Shown: positions 47,920-60,213, counted from the stretch's first letter. The stretch is 64,000 nucleotides of DNA from Ecdyonurus torrentis (GCA_949318235.1 OX439131.1:1602169-1666168), one strand, 5' to 3'. Notes: generated by a model from the sequence alone, not told the origin. Translations and numbers: made by a program.

Positions 47920-49197
47920 TATTAAGGAAAACCAAACGTTCAATACGTGAGTTTTTTTTTTTTCCCACGTGTACTCAATCATTTTTGTTTTTCTCAAAAG
48001 TTCAAATCAATTTGTTCCTGATAGTCTGCCGTCAGTTTCAATATTGAGGCAGTCGACTTCTTAATGACAACTTGATGACTTCTTTCATATAGCTTCAAGC
48101 AATCTCTTACATATGTGTTACAAAATATACAAAGTAATGTACTTTTAGTTTTCCTTATGGATATACCCAATTACTATTGGTTCACTTAATTGGTTCAGCT
48201 CTGTACTTATTTGAATTGTAATTTTTGTAAGAGCTTTATATTCCATGTAACAGCAAATACAGATTTTTAACAATTTGTAAATATAGCTATAACTGACTTG
48301 AGGCATAGTTCGTCGTCTTTTAAAAAATGTTGACGTAGTTTTTTATATATATATTATATATATATATTTTTTTTACGTTTGAATAAGAGAAGGAAAACCT
48401 AGTGCGTAATTTTACGTAATTTAATTTGCATATTGAAATAAAAAAGTAAGAGAGAAAAAGAGAAAAGATTCTTTTATCATACGAAGCCATAATAATGAAT
48501 ATAAAAATGTTTATATAATTTAATTGTGCTTAAAATTGCTTTTTATTTTTTTTATTATTATATTATTTTATTTCCTGAGGCTTTATATTGAAAGACTAGA
48601 AATTTGTGACAGCTAAAAATAGACATCAGACGCAGACAGAAGTATTGTATATAATTATTTACTTTGAAATTTATTTTTAAATGTTTTGGTTACTAAAAAA
48701 AAAAAATAATAATAAAAAAAATAATAAAAAAAAAAAAAAAATAAAAATCATGGTTAAAAAATAAATAAATATAAATACTTTAATTGCAAGGTTAAAAATG
48801 AGATTTTTATTATTATGTAAAAAGAAAGTAATTTATATAAAAATTATGTTTTAATATAAGATTAAAAAAAAAGTGATTTTGTTGATTGTTGAGTTTGCCA
48901 TGACCTATTGACCTCGGTGTATTTGCAGGGATACTACTCTCTCTCTCTCTCTCTCCTGCTGACCTATACTCGCAGTATAATGCTATATCTCTTACTCACT
49001 TGCATATGTATTGTGTGATATAGCCGCCCAATGTACCTACTACAGTAAATACGTATACCTTGAGTATTACCTCGACTTTATAAATTAATTATTACGTACA
49101 GTACAGTGCATGATGTTTAAGTGTTAGCTGAGTAGGTGTAGGCAACAATGGATATTATACAACAATAACCTGTGACGTCATCACTTTGTTTCTTCAC
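47920..49197. other. No gene seen
   Basis: AT-rich with an AT run at 48340-48370, AAT/A-rich simple sequence at 48690-48760 and (CT)n near 48938-48954. Confidence 0.45.
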
Positions 49198-49308
49198 GAT
49201 GTTCGTAAACCCTCTTTTCTTGCACCAAAAAGAAATTGCGCATTGCATTTGAATAACCATAGGTGATCGTCATTTTAGGAGCTGAAAATAGGGTTGATGA
49301 ATAGCATT
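49198..49308. mobile_element. Family E short MITE
   Basis: GATGTTCGTAAACCCTCTTT and TCTTGCACCAAAAAG, then AATAACCATAGGTGATCGTC and AGGGTTGATGAATAGC. These give inverted ends like the 50310 copy. Confidence 0.6.
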
Positions 49309-49869
49309 AGTATGTTAATATGTAGATTTGAAATTCTAATCATCAAAGTCGTTAAACTGACATTTATATAGTTACAATATGTGGTTATGTAATAATAATA
49401 TCAGGTAAGATTAATTATTATTTACCTGGGGCTAAATGACGCCACTTCAATATAGCAACATACAATGTTAATTTTCCATAAGCGAAATCATACTTTTGAC
49501 GTCATTTCCTCCTTAAGAGCACATATTTAATTATACTATCTTGGGTGTTAGTGTTTTGTCAAAATATTTTGTACTTTGTTTTGTTTTTGGCATACTATAC
49601 AATATAAAAGTGTATAACACTCGGAAACAAATGTTACTCTCTACGTACAAATAAATGTTTCGAGAGTATCAACCTATACGAAGTACTTTTGTTATGCGTC
49701 AATTTGTTTTAATTTAATAGTTAAAATGTATTTTCATTTCCAATGTAAAACAGCTTAAAAAAAAAAAAAAAAAAAAAAATGAGCAGAATATTTTAGGTCA
49801 TATTTTTTGTTAATTGCAAATGTCACTCACTCGATATAAAGTCGTACCGTACCTACGTGATATACGCAC

Positions 49870-50050
49870 GAGCATGCTAGTCACGTGATCACGTGGTCCA
49901 GCAGGTGGCTAGCAGGCAGGCAGGTATGTTGGAGAGATCAGCTCAAGTTTAGGCTGTGACTGAAATATAAGTAACATTACGCAAAACTTCTCTCTCTCTC
50001 TCTCTCACTTCACTTGGGGCTTTCTCCTTGCGTGTGGGAATGACGTCACT
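49870..50050. promoter_or_regulatory. E-box and CRE cluster with GC-richer sequence
   Basis: TCACGTGATCACGTGG holds two CACGTG sites, followed by CAGCAGGTGG, GCAGGCAGGCAGG, a short (CT)n run at 49988-50006 and TGACGTCA at 50041-50048. No gene start is recognised nearby. Confidence 0.35.
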
Positions 50051-50257
50051 AGCTCGGTTTGTTTACATGATATAACTGACTGACTATCTATACACAATTA
50101 ATTAACATCTCAATACACATAAGTCTCGACTTGTATCAACTTATTGAAGGAAAAACTTGGGACATTGGACCATGGCGAGACAATCAAATATCAATATTGA
50201 TTATTTGACAACACGGAGAAAAATCACTCGTTTTATCATCTTATTTTATACAAAATG

Positions 50258-50945
50258 CTAGTAGTTTAAAACTGGCACTAATTTCGTGCATTGTCTCTAA
50301 ACATTCATGCTGTTCGTAAACCCTGTTCTCTGCACCAAAAATGACGATCGCCTATGGTTATTTAAATGGAATGCGCATTTTTTGGTGCAAGGGAACAGGG
50401 TTTACGAGCAGCATTATTCATGGTTAATAAAGAGATCAACTGTTCTGAAGCTGACTTTAAACAATTTTGATCATATCCGCTTCCGTTTCTATGAACTACG
50501 CATGCGCAGTATACAATAGAAAATGAATGTTATTGAAATCACTTAAAGTTGGCATTAAAGCATTTACTTTTTTATTATTCAATAGTATAAGCAACTAAAA
50601 TTATATTACAAAATTTGATAGTATTATAATATATAGAGACTATAACATTTAAAATGTTACTCACTACAAGTGCATATTATCCGGTACAAACTAGAGTATA
50701 GTGAAATGTAGTACGGTCATTTTACTTAAAAATGAATTTCTATTGGCATATGGGAACAACATGTATTTAAATGTAGTTTTGCGTCACATGAAATCTCCAT
50801 CTGATTGCATTGAATGGCCATAAGTCAATACAATTTCATTTTTTATTGCAATGACTGCAAGCATACCATACAGTATACACTAATGTATAGTACTAGTACC
50901 CATAATGCCACTGGCATACTTACATCGACACTACAGCCTATATCA
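50258..50945. mobile_element. Family G element, copy 2, carrying a nested family E element
   Basis: Begins AGTTTAAAACTGGCAC, continues CATTGTCTCTAAACATTCAT and ends ACTTACATCGACACTACAGC. The inverted middle block is CATCTGATTGCATTGAATGG. The E element at 50310 splits it. Confidence 0.55.
50310..50412. mobile_element. Family E short MITE, best palindrome, nested in family G
   Basis: CTGTTCGTAAACCCTGTTCT at the left is matched in reverse by AACAGGGTTTACGAGCAG at the right, each next to a CTGCACCAAAAA-like inner arm. It interrupts the second family G copy just after ACATTCATG. Confidence 0.75.
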
Positions 50946-51122
50946 AAAATTCAAATTCAAAATAGTTTATTTTCCAATCTCCTACAATCAAAGCAGCAAT
51001 ACAAGACTCTGTACATTTGTTTAGGTTATTTTTGGTTTACGTCAACTTACATACTAACTTACAAACTAGACACACTAAAATACGAGAAAAATCTCACATA
51101 TTAGGACATATTAAAAATAAAA
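50945..51122 (-). mobile_element. 3' UTR and tail of the LINE relic
   Basis: Downstream (minus strand) of the relic's stop codon, the sequence runs to a short AATTTGAATTTTTGA-like tail at about 50947-50965. Short tandem 3' tails are typical of CR1/L2-like LINEs. It abuts the right end of the second family G copy, which suggests insertion into or next to that element. Confidence 0.5.
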
Positions 51123-51545
51123 TTACATATTCAAAAATTCATTCACACTATAAAAACAATGTTGCAATAATAGGGTATATAACATTCTCTCAAATTTTTT
51201 TTCACAAGTTTCTGTTTTTAAATCACAAGGTAATTTATTAAAAACTCTAGTACAGGACATAAAAGGACCATTTCTATAGAACTCAAGTCTACAGTACTTT
51301 GGTGCGATATTGTCATTGCGAATTCTGGTATTGTGAGAATGAAAATCATTTCATGCTCACGGAACCTTTCTTTCTTTTTAAACACATATACATAGCACAT
51401 TCAAAGATAAATATGCAGGGGAAAGGCAAAATTTCTAAATTTTGAAATACCAGTTTGAATATTTAGAAAATACACACTTATGCCCAAGCAATTTATTTCT
51501 TATAAATTCTAAGCATTTGTTTTTTCAGTGTGAGAAAGAAACTGA
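51123..51545 (-). pseudogene. Non-LTR retrotransposon (LINE) ORF2 relic: C-terminal end of the reverse transcriptase protein
   Basis: Read on the minus strand, 51545 to about 51348 gives one frame holding LKKQMLRIYK and, after three in-frame stops, NLEILPFPCIFIFECAMYM. A one-base frame change then leads into an open block (51347-51126) containing SHNTRIRNDN, then PKYCRLEFYRNGPFM, then VFNKLP and FERMLYTLLLQHCFYSVNEF, closed by a TAA at 51123-51125. The order LQK-x-LRI, then LxILxLPxxYIFE, then HNTR, then FxxRGPxxWNxLP, then FKxxLKxxLL is the conserved tail after the polymerase domain in CR1/L2/jockey-like LINEs. The polymerase motif YxDD is not present, so this is a 5'-truncated copy, broken by three stops and a frameshift. 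It cannot make a working enzyme. The exact clade is not determined. Confidence 0.75.
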
Positions 51546-52528
51546 AACTTATAAGATTTGTTTCACGCTTTGTTCTCGATCAAAAGTCTTCGTTTATTTA
51601 TATTTTTTTCTCCGTGTAGGATGATATAATGATGATGAGTATTTTAGCATTGAAAATCATCCCACTCGAAGTAGAAAAATGCGTGAAATGTGACGTGATG
51701 TGGCAATGACTTTATTATAGAGAGGACATCAACAACAATCATGCACAAAATACTCAATCTTGAGGTAAACTGGCATCATTATAATGTTTCTCTATACAAT
51801 ACAAATTAACACATCGGGCAACACAATCTCAAACACATTATTATTTTTACGTAACGATTTTTTTTTTGGAAGAAATATTTTTTTAATTTGCAGTCATTCA
51901 AATTCTTCCATAGATATCGTCTCGTATGCAAGATTTTGTTTCACCTTGAATGACTTTCAAAATGTTGTTATAGACAACCGCAATAGACGAGATTATTGCC
52001 CATTTTATTTTAACTAATATTTAAAAAAATATATAATAATATGGCTTGAAATCGGATTTATCCAGTGCGTTGTCAAGGCTCTGGGTTTTTTATTACGTGG
52101 AAACTATACTTACCTGACCCTTCTCTACCATGCGTGTAGGTCAGGTCTATAGAGTCTGTAGCTAGCTGCGGGTAAACCCACCAAATATTTACGTAAAAAT
52201 GTGAGCGAGCTGCTTTCTTTGTCGCATACGATTTTTTTTTTATTTCAAATTTTAAATCCTGATTGAAATGTCTTAGAAGAGTAATTGATATTTATAATTT
52301 GACACTCCCTGTTTTCAGGCATAAACTTATGCAGGTATATTATTTGCAGTGTTGTATTCGTTGCTATATTCATATGCATATAATATACATAACGTATTTC
52401 ATCTATTATTATTTATATTATTATTTATTTATTATTATTTATTTATTATTATTTATTTATTATTATTTATATCTGCCATTATTATTTAGCGTTTTGTCAG
52501 TATTCTAAATAATATGTTTGTCATAATA
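51546..52528. other. No gene seen
   Basis: The upstream remainder of the LINE could not be followed past about 51545. An open frame at 51784-52017 (+) is unrecognised. Confidence 0.4.
52400..52483 (+). repeat. (ATT/ATTT)n simple repeat
   Basis: Alternating TTATTATTATTTATTTA units, about 85 bases. Confidence 0.85.
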
Positions 52529-52742
52529 CGCGCTCAAAAATAAATATGAAATAATTATGCTATAGCTCATTTTCAGCACAATTTGTTCTATACAACATAA
52601 TCTATGCAATACTGCATAGTAATTATTTATTATAGCAGAAATATTATGGTGTGCACCTTAATAATTTATACTGTTCTAATTCAACATCATTTATGCTGTA
52701 ATGACATAAATGCAGCATAAATTACGTAATTAATTCTTTCCG
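52529..52742 (+). mobile_element. Family A MITE
   Basis: Runs from CTCAAAAATAAATATGAAAT through CTCATTTTCAGCACAATTTG to TACGTAATTAATTCTTTCCG. Confidence 0.65.
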
Positions 52743-52798
52743 AGCTATACCGCATCTGTCATGAATTTAATGATTGATTTAATGTTAATGATTGTAAA

Positions 52799-52872
52799 TG
52801 GTCGCTTGCGTTCAAGTTTCCCCATTTGAAGAAATTAACGTTTTGGTCAGATTTATTCGGGACCAGTACCAT
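52799..52872 (+). mobile_element. Family L partial copy
   Basis: GCGTTCAAGTTTCCCCATTT and TTTGGTCAGATTTATTCGGG match the right half of L. A short duplicated segment (AAATACCGATGTTTAGCAAG, also at 53142-53161) lies between L copies. Confidence 0.5.
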
Positions 52873-52929
52873 GGCAGTGTATACAAATATACATATTCGT
52901 AAATACCGATGTTTAGCAAGTACCATGGC

Positions 52930-53040
52930 AGTGGACACTTCCCCCGAATAAATCTGACCGTTTGCGTTAAAGTTTCCTCATATATTTAACATTTGGAGAC
53001 ATGAACGCTATACGGTCAGATTTATTCGGGGGGAGTGTAC
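52930..53040. mobile_element. Family L palindromic MITE
   Basis: GACACTTCCCCCGAATAAAT and ATTTATTCGGGGGGAGTGTA are inverted ends. The centre has GCGTTAAAGTTTCCTC and ACATTTGGAGACATGAACGC. Confidence 0.7.
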
Positions 53041-53054
53041 CGCAACGATATAAA

Positions 53055-53130
53055 AAAATTTCACAACTATATAGACTGAAATGCATCACTAAAATTGAAA
53101 GTTATTCATTTCATTTCGGTACATTTTCGT
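53055..53130 (+). mobile_element. Family G fragment
   Basis: Matches copy 1 from TTTCACAACTATATAGACTG through AATTGAAAGTTATTCATTTC to TTCGGTAC. No ends are seen. Confidence 0.5.
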
Positions 53131-53609
53131 AAATATTCGTAAATACCGATGTTTAGCAAGCGTTGCATAATGATTGTTAAGGTAACCCGCATACAAGTTT
53201 AACCCACAAGATGAGATGTTAATTTTGTCGTCATGATTTCAATGTTATGCAAGTAAATTGCGGCTTTGTTTGCTTTGCATAAACTCTCAAATTATATTAT
53301 ACAACTTTTCAAGGATTCCTTTTAAAAAATAATAATGTTGAATGTATAGTAAATGAAAAACGTTTTATATAATATATTACGATGTATTAAAGTACAACAT
53401 TGTTCATTATAAATGTACAAGGTTTTTAATATAGCGAGAGGATTACACTTGGGGAAAAAAAAAAAAAAAAAAAAAAAAAAGCGATTTGCGTGTCTACTTG
53501 TTATTTCATTTTTTTGGACTAAAATGTTTAATTTAAGTAAAAAAAGAGGAAGCACTGTAAGTACTGTCTTATTTCACGGCTAGTGCCAAGGATATAATAT
53601 TATTTTGTT

Positions 53610-53893
53610 CTGATTTTTAGTCCAATGTGATAGTAGTATGTCTCGGGTGAGAGAACATCGTTGCAAGCTCAGCACAGCACAGCAGAGCAGAGCAACTAAA
53701 TGCATTACCTTGAGGTGTTGCAGTAACCTTGCCTGGGGCCACGCTTATGTAGTGTAGAGTTGAATGGTCGCTGGCAGGGGGTGCAATATTGCAGTGCGGG
53801 TGGGGAGGCTGTTCGTCCATTAAATGGAAGTGTGTCACATTTGGGGTTCAGTTGAGAAGGCTTGGGGAAAAAAAAAAAAAAAAAAAAAAAAAA
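53610..53893 (+). other. GC-richer unique segment ending in a 30-base A-tract
   Basis: About 250 bases with words such as GGGGTGCAATATTGCAGTGC, ending CTTGGGGA then poly-A to 53893. The shape is like a retroposed sequence with a tail. The same CTTGGGGA-polyA junction occurs at 53451-53480. No RNA or gene is recognised. A 73-codon minus-strand frame here shows no family features. Confidence 0.3.
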
Positions 53894-53896
53894 ATG

Positions 53897-54180
53897 CTTG
53901 GACAAAAATAAATACGTAATATTTATGCTATTCCATTTTCAGCAATAATAATTCATTATAACTGCATAATTATTAGTAAAATGAATAGTTATGGTATGCG
54001 GTGTTTGTACGTTTCTCATGCCACTGCTGGGTAAATTATTATATCTGTACCATATTTATTTGCCCAATAAAGAATTATTATTATAAATAGCACAAATATT
54101 ATATGTTAAATAGCATATTTATTTATGCTGTTCTGATTTAGCAATATTTATGCTATAATGCAGCATAATTTCTGCTTGTC
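53897..54180 (+). mobile_element. Family A MITE interrupted by a tail insertion
   Basis: The left part (GACAAAAATAAATACGTAAT) and right part (ATTTATGCTATAATGCAGCA) are separated by about 95 foreign bases at 54000-54095. It starts directly after an A-tract of about 30 bases. Confidence 0.6.
54000..54095 (+). mobile_element. Short 3'-tail insertion with (ATT)n inside a family A element
   Basis: The text from about 54000 to 54090, ending TTTGCCCAATAAAGAATTATTATTAT, interrupts an otherwise recognisable family A copy and is absent from the other copies. It looks like a tiny truncated LINE/SINE tail inserted after the family A element. Confidence 0.45.
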
Positions 54181-54281
54181 GTGTAGTATGAGCTGTATAG
54201 TCGCAGTTATTATATTTTTGAAAGAATAATATGTTAACGTATAATATATATTTAAATTTGTATAATTTAAAATTATATCAC

Positions 54282-54312
<31 letters not shown>

Positions 54313-55041
54313 CAAGATAATGGCAAACAACTTTCTTTGTGATAAGCTATCGCAGTAACTGATATATAGCAATTATTTTTATAAAATATTAAAAATAGAT
54401 TTAAATTATTAAAATTATCATATGAAATTTAAGCTTAAAAAAAAAAAAAAAAAAAAAAAAAACTAAATTGATTCATATGATTGAAATTAGAAATTGCGGG
54501 ATTTAAAGAAGCTGATGAAAAAGTTTTGGCGATGTGTCATGTTAAATGGAGAATGTTTTTCGCTACCCCCCACCTCTGAATGGGGTAAATATAGCTCAAT
54601 GTGTTGCTACTTGCTACTCTAACACACCGCGGGGTCTATAGTGTGACCGCCGTGCACTGTTTATATCGGTAACATAATAGGGAGGGGAAATAAAAAAAAT
54701 CTTAATGGACGTTGACTGTAAGTGTCACACAAGTCAAAATTGAGTTGCCGTAGTCTTGGGCAAAAACAATCAATATAAATTTCATCAATATTTGAACGTA
54801 TATTAAACCTGATGTATGGGATGGTTGCAGGAAATTACGCGCTGGTGCCATGTTTGAGCACTTAAATACATTGTCCAGCATAGGACAAACATCATTTTTG
54901 TTTGTTTTTTCATATACGTTTACAGTATAGCTTATTGTCATATTTTTCTGGGATATCTTCCTCATTGTGTATTTCAGCAGCAAGTGTATATATTGTTGGG
55001 GTGGCAATCAGTTGAGGTTGTTTTATTTAAAATTATTATGA
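54181..55041. other. No gene seen; two A-tracts and a degraded family B fragment
   Basis: A-tracts about 54281-54309 and 54438-54460; B-like words at 54840-54905. Confidence 0.45.
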
Positions 55042-55352
55042 CATAGGGTGTATGCATTCATGTTAAATTCAACGCCATGTTGGATAACTCAATAACATGG
55101 GTGGCATAGGAAAATAAAACATTTTGCCAGTTTAAAACCACTATGCAACATTTTTGAGAGCATTGATGCTGTAAGTATGTTGAATTAGTATTTCAAGTAT
55201 GTGAGAAAAATAACAATAACAAAAAATGGACTGATTTCCCAAAGAAAATTGGCTTAAATGAAGTTTGTCCTATGCTGAGCAATGCTATTCACTACTCCAG
55301 TATGGCCTCCAAGCGTAATAAATATGACGTCATCCGCATACACTCTTATATG
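55042..55352 (-). mobile_element. Family B MITE, reverse orientation
   Basis: It starts CATAGGGTGTATGCATTCAT and ends ATGACGTCATCCGCATACAC. The order of internal words is the reverse complement of the 7418 copy. Another degraded relative (GTCCAGCATAGGACAAACAT) lies just upstream at about 54840-54905. Confidence 0.7.
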
Positions 55353-56362
55353 GATGGTATTGTGACCGCGTGCGTGCGTATATGTAAATGTGTGTCCCAA
55401 CTTTTAGTTTTATCTTACTAACATACAGCTAGCTTTGTTTATTAATTACCTGCTTCCTTTCCCAACAACAATATTATGATTGTTTTAAATTGACTCCTCC
55501 ATTGAAAAGGAAATTTGTTGTATAATATTTATTATATAAGCACACGTTACATATACGTTCGTACTAAAATGTTTTTTTTTAGAACAATACCAACAAACCT
55601 GTTTCTTTTTTCTTCTTCTTTCGTGTGTGTGGGTATCATTTTTACGACGTAAAAAAAAAAGTTTTTTTTTTTTTTTTTTTTTTTTTTTGCCGAGTCGAAT
55701 AAATTTAGGCTATATCTGTTTACATGTGCATATATCAAAATAATTATAGCCTGATATTTGTGCCCAAAGATATGCGTTGCGTGATAAACAAATAAGAAAA
55801 AGCGAGGGATGTTGACTAGTCGAATAGAAAGTACAATTTTTTTTTATGTTTATAAAAAAATTATTTTTTGTTGTTGCTGTCGTCTTTTAACTTCAAGAAA
55901 AGCATAAAATAAAATTTGTATAACTTTTTCTATTTACTGGCTTTCTATGTATATAAGTTTAACAAAAAAATTGCTGAACAAACGCAAACACAATAACAAT
56001 TAGTCAAGCTTACATTTTACTATAGAAAATAGTTTGGAGTTTCAAACAATCGTTATTGTTGAAAATATAGTATAATAAAAATTTACAAAAACTCATTAAA
56101 AATGTTATTTTTCCTATAAATATAACAAAATACTCATTTGCTTAAAAATGTTAGATAATTTTATTTCCGTAAAGAAAGTGTGTATTATACAAAGAAAAAA
56201 AAAATCTAAATTAACATAAAATATTAAAAAAATAAAATCATTAAAATTACTTAAATAAATTATAAAATACAAAAAACACACATCTAATAAAAATTACATT
56301 AAAAATAATGACTTACAATTTTTATCATGTTAAAAGACAAAATTATTTCATAGACGGAAAGT
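55353..56362. other. No gene seen
   Basis: AT-rich; T-tract about 55661-55688. Confidence 0.5.
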
Positions 56363-56706
56363 ATAACTTATAGCCATCCCATAGACCCATAAAACTACAC
56401 GTGCTTTTCAATGAATAAACACGAAATGGGCTCTTCAAAACTAATGACAATTTTTACCAGAATGCTAATGTAGCCCCACAAGAGAGCGTGAAAAAACTGT
56501 AAAGTATGCAATTTACGTGAAAATTCATGTTTATGACGTCAGAAACATAGCAAAAATGAAAATGTTGTGTGGGTTGCATAAATCGTATTACTACGGGGCT
56601 ACTGTTGGGTTTGAGACAAAAAACTAATGTTATTTATATGTAAGTCCCATCAAGTGTTTTGTGATATAAATGCTTATATATATTTTTCTCTGGTCTATTC
56701 CTTTAT
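56363..56706 (+). mobile_element. Family C core copy
   Basis: This is a near-complete copy of the family C core: CATAGACCCATAAAACTACA, AATGAATAAACACGAAATGG, TATGACGTCAGAAACATA and CCCATCAAGTGTTTTGTGAT in the same order. A family A element follows immediately at 56703. Confidence 0.7.
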
Positions 56707-56884
56707 GTAAATTATGCTACATTCATAATAGCATAAATGATGCTAAATTAGAACAATATAAATTTACAGGAAACAATATTATACTTTGTAACAATACAGT
56801 GGTTATTATGAAGTACAGCATATTGAACTAATTGTGTTGAAAATGAGCTATCATTATTATTAAGTGCTTATTTTTGTCCATGCA
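56703..56884 (-). mobile_element. Family A MITE
   Basis: A reversed copy with AGCATAAATGATGCTAAATT, ATTGTGTTGAAAATGAGCTA and TGCTTATTTTTGTCC. It sits directly after a family C copy. Confidence 0.6.
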
Positions 56885-57484
56885 TGTTCATACAACAGAG
56901 CAGTTTTTGACGTTACTGCGTTATATTACATACGTGGTAACTTACGTAAAAATAATTTGACTTTATAACTTTTAGTTGACCCCCAAGTTGCCACCTTGTC
57001 AGTGAAGAAGGTTGTTAACATGCGTACATATGTCTGCAGCTTTTTTCACACACATATATAAATGTTTTATATAAAAATATGTGGTCATTATAGTTATAGT
57101 TTCCATCAATATGCGTCTTATATTTTATTATCATAAGAAGACTATAGGAGAGTCGTTTTGCCCTTTTTTGTCTACACTCTTGAATGTGAAATGCAATTTC
57201 TATTTATATATATAATGATGTTATATTTTTCTATAGCAGTTAAACAAGTTGGCTACCAACAATGTAGGTAGAGCCGTCAGGTGAAAGTGTTTTACATTTT
57301 GTTCAAGATTGACTTTGAACAATACAATGGATATCTCTCTCACTCTTCAATTTATTATAATGCATCGTGTTAATTTGTGTTAATTGTTTTTTCACCTTTT
57401 CTTTTATATAGGGATTGCATTAAATTTAATGTTTGTAAAATACTCTCATATCAACGGTGCTCTTTAAGTACTGATTCAATGTTA

Positions 57485-57485
<1 letters not shown>

Positions 57486-57541
<56 letters not shown>
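57486..57541 (+). repeat. Poly-A tract (56), longest homopolymer
   Basis: Uninterrupted A run. The sequence before it is AT-rich with no clear retroelement body, so it may be an expanded tract rather than a retroposon tail. Confidence 0.9.
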
Positions 57542-57542
<1 letters not shown>

Positions 57543-58081
57543 CGAGAGTACATTATTTATAGTGTGCAGTGTAATAGCATTCATTTTACGTGAACATTAA
57601 AAAAAATAAAATAAAAAATTAATATAAGGTTAAAAGATTTTTCTTTTTTAAATTCAAAGGTTTAGGTTTGACGCTTACTCCTAACTCCACTCTTATTGTT
57701 TCAAAAGTGGGAGTGCAGAGGTTTAAAATTTTAATCTTAAATCATAAATTTGATTTCAGTACACTCCAAATCTTGTACAATAATACAATATGTATCAGCT
57801 TAATAAATTCAAGCAGCTTCGTCGGTAACTTTGTCGTTTTTTTAACTGTCAACAAACAAATTTGCATATAAAGAAATAAACAATAATTTTATTCGTTAGT
57901 TCAAACATTGATTTGTTAAATTTTTAGAATGAGAATTGAATAATAAACCCATATTTTTGCAATGCAAATCGTTCCTTGTTATTTTAAAGATTGAATGTGC
58001 ATATGTTAACACGGGGATTAATGTAAAACATATGAAAATATTTTAGCAGTGTTGTCCTTGTGCACACTTTCCTTTTCATTC

Positions 58082-58084
<3 letters not shown>

Positions 58085-58152
<68 letters not shown>
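58085..58152 (+). repeat. (GA)n microsatellite
   Basis: Pure run of about 68 bases; an (AT)n run follows at 58646-58684. Confidence 0.95.
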
Positions 58153-58160
<8 letters not shown>

Positions 58161-58642
58161 TTCAATTATCCAACTCTTACGTAATCACGTAATTTTATGT
58201 TTTTTGAAAGTATTTTATATTCCAATCCTTATACTTTTTATTGCGGATAAGAATATAGGTTTATATTTTTATATTTATTAGAACAATAATACAAGTTTTA
58301 ATTGTATTTAGTGCTGACTTGCATTGATTTTTTTATTGTCTTTCGAGTGAAAGGTTTTGCATTATAAGCTATATTTTTTATTACGATATAATATATAAAT
58401 ATATTTTTATGTTTTTAAGTTTTATTTTTAGTATTTGGTTTGACAATCGTGCCTGTCATACTTCTTCGTAAATTTAAAAGTTTTACTTTTATATATTTAT
58501 TGAAAGTATACAATCAATGGGGATTGTCGAGATGTCGAATCATTGATTTTTTTTAATGTAAAATAGTCAATCGAGTTTCATTAGACAGTGAGGAGGAGGG
58601 GGGTGGGGTTATCAGCTGGACAGAAAATTGATTATTATAATA

Positions 58643-58692
<50 letters not shown>

Positions 58693-59171
58693 TAATTTTT
58701 TTTTTAATAAATAAATAGGAATATATAAAAAAAAGTTGCTATAATTTGATCCTAACCTAAAAATCTACGAAATTGATATAATTACCATTACCACTAACTC
58801 AAATTTGGATTATTATATTGACTATAGATTCAAATCATTTAAACTATTCTATGTGTTTTTATTTCGATATAGATGAGAGTGCATGTAAGTGCTAAACATT
58901 ATTTGTGCGTTGAGATTTGTATTCTATAAGTGTAGGTAGATACATACTCTGGTTCTCTCTCTATGTTCTAGTTGAGTGGGCATGACATGACATAGCTACT
59001 TAATTAAATTGAGAGATCGTTTGAGAGCTAAAACAAAAGGCAAGGTGATAATATGCTCGGAGACAAAGTCGCTGCAGAGACTGGCGGGCGATCGATATTT
59101 CTAGACGAGGAAAAGCCCGTGCACCTCGCTGCACTTTGTGTGCATCAAATCAAGCGTCACACCGCCTCATT

Positions 59172-59523
59172 ATAATATAACGCTCATGACGTCATACTGG
59201 ATGCGCAGCGATGCCATATAACTGGAGCGGTGAATAACATTGCTCAGTATAGGACAAACGTTGGTTTTTGGCTATTTGCTCTGGGAAATTAGTTAATTTA
59301 ATATGATAATTTAATTAATTAATATGAGTTAAATAAAATAAAAATAAAATAAATTGTTTTTCTCGTACTTGAAAACCTAGTTCAACCTGTTATCAATGCT
59401 CTAAAAAATATTGCTTCGCAGTATTTCTAAACTAGTAAAAAGAATAATTTTCCCATACCGGCCAATGTTATTTAGTGATCCAACATGGCGTTAAGTTTTA
59501 TATGAATGCATACACTCTATATA
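59172..59523 (+). mobile_element. Family B MITE
   Basis: Runs from CGCTCATGACGTCATACTGG through CATTGCTCAGTATAGGACAA to GAATGCATACACTCTAT. It carries a short AT-rich internal expansion near 59300-59350. Confidence 0.7.
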
Positions 59524-59894
59524 ACTCATCAAAGATAGAATATTTTATCATTCAAATAATCGCCCCAAATCTTCAATGTTATTCTAATAAAAATAAAATA
59601 CGCGAGGAATTTCATTCTTGGTACACGCACGATATTTTGAGACGTGTGATGTGAGGATCAAACTTAATTTTAGAATCTTCAAAGCTCCATCTGTATTGTA
59701 ATTTATAATGAAAAAAATAATAATAAATAAAACTATATAAAATAAGTCTTTATTTATAGCATTCATTCTTCATTCATCAGTAATAGAGTAAAAATAGAGA
59801 TTATACAGATTGAAATGAACGTGTTGATCGTTTATTTTTTGAGAAAAGGTGGGTAGTTTGCAAATATACTGGGAAAATTGTGTATGATATGATA

Positions 59895-60213
59895 TATTTA
59901 AAGCCATAGACCACATAAAACAACATATGCTTTTTAATGAATAAACACGAAATGGGATCTTCAAAACCGATGACATTTTTTACCAGAATGTTAATGTAGC
60001 CCCACGAGAGAGCGTGAAAAAACTGTAAAGTATGCAATTTGCGTGAAAATTCATGATAATGACGTCAGAAACATGCAAATATTAGTATGAAAATGTTGTG
60101 CGGGTTGCATAAATCGAATATTCTAATCACTGCTACGGGGCTATTGTTTGATTTTGAGACAAACTAATGTTATTTATGTAAATCTTATTAAGTGTTTTGT
60201 GATATAAATGCTT
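59895..60213 (+). mobile_element. Family C core copy
   Basis: Carries AGCCATAGACCACATAAAAC, AATGAATAAACACGAAATGG, AATGACGTCAGAAACATG and AAGTGTTTTGTGATATAAAT in core order, very close to the 4145-4486 copy. Confidence 0.7.

Larger units (their letters stand above)
56885..59171. other. No gene seen
   Basis: A56, GA and AT tracts. A mildly GC-richer patch at 59045-59165 (GACTGGCGGGCGATCG and CACCTCGCTGCAC) precedes the family B copy. Confidence 0.45.

Noticed and set aside
53617..53905. Overlapping minus-strand frames of 66 and 73 codons
   Set aside because: No conserved motif seen and the segment ends in poly-A like a retroposon.
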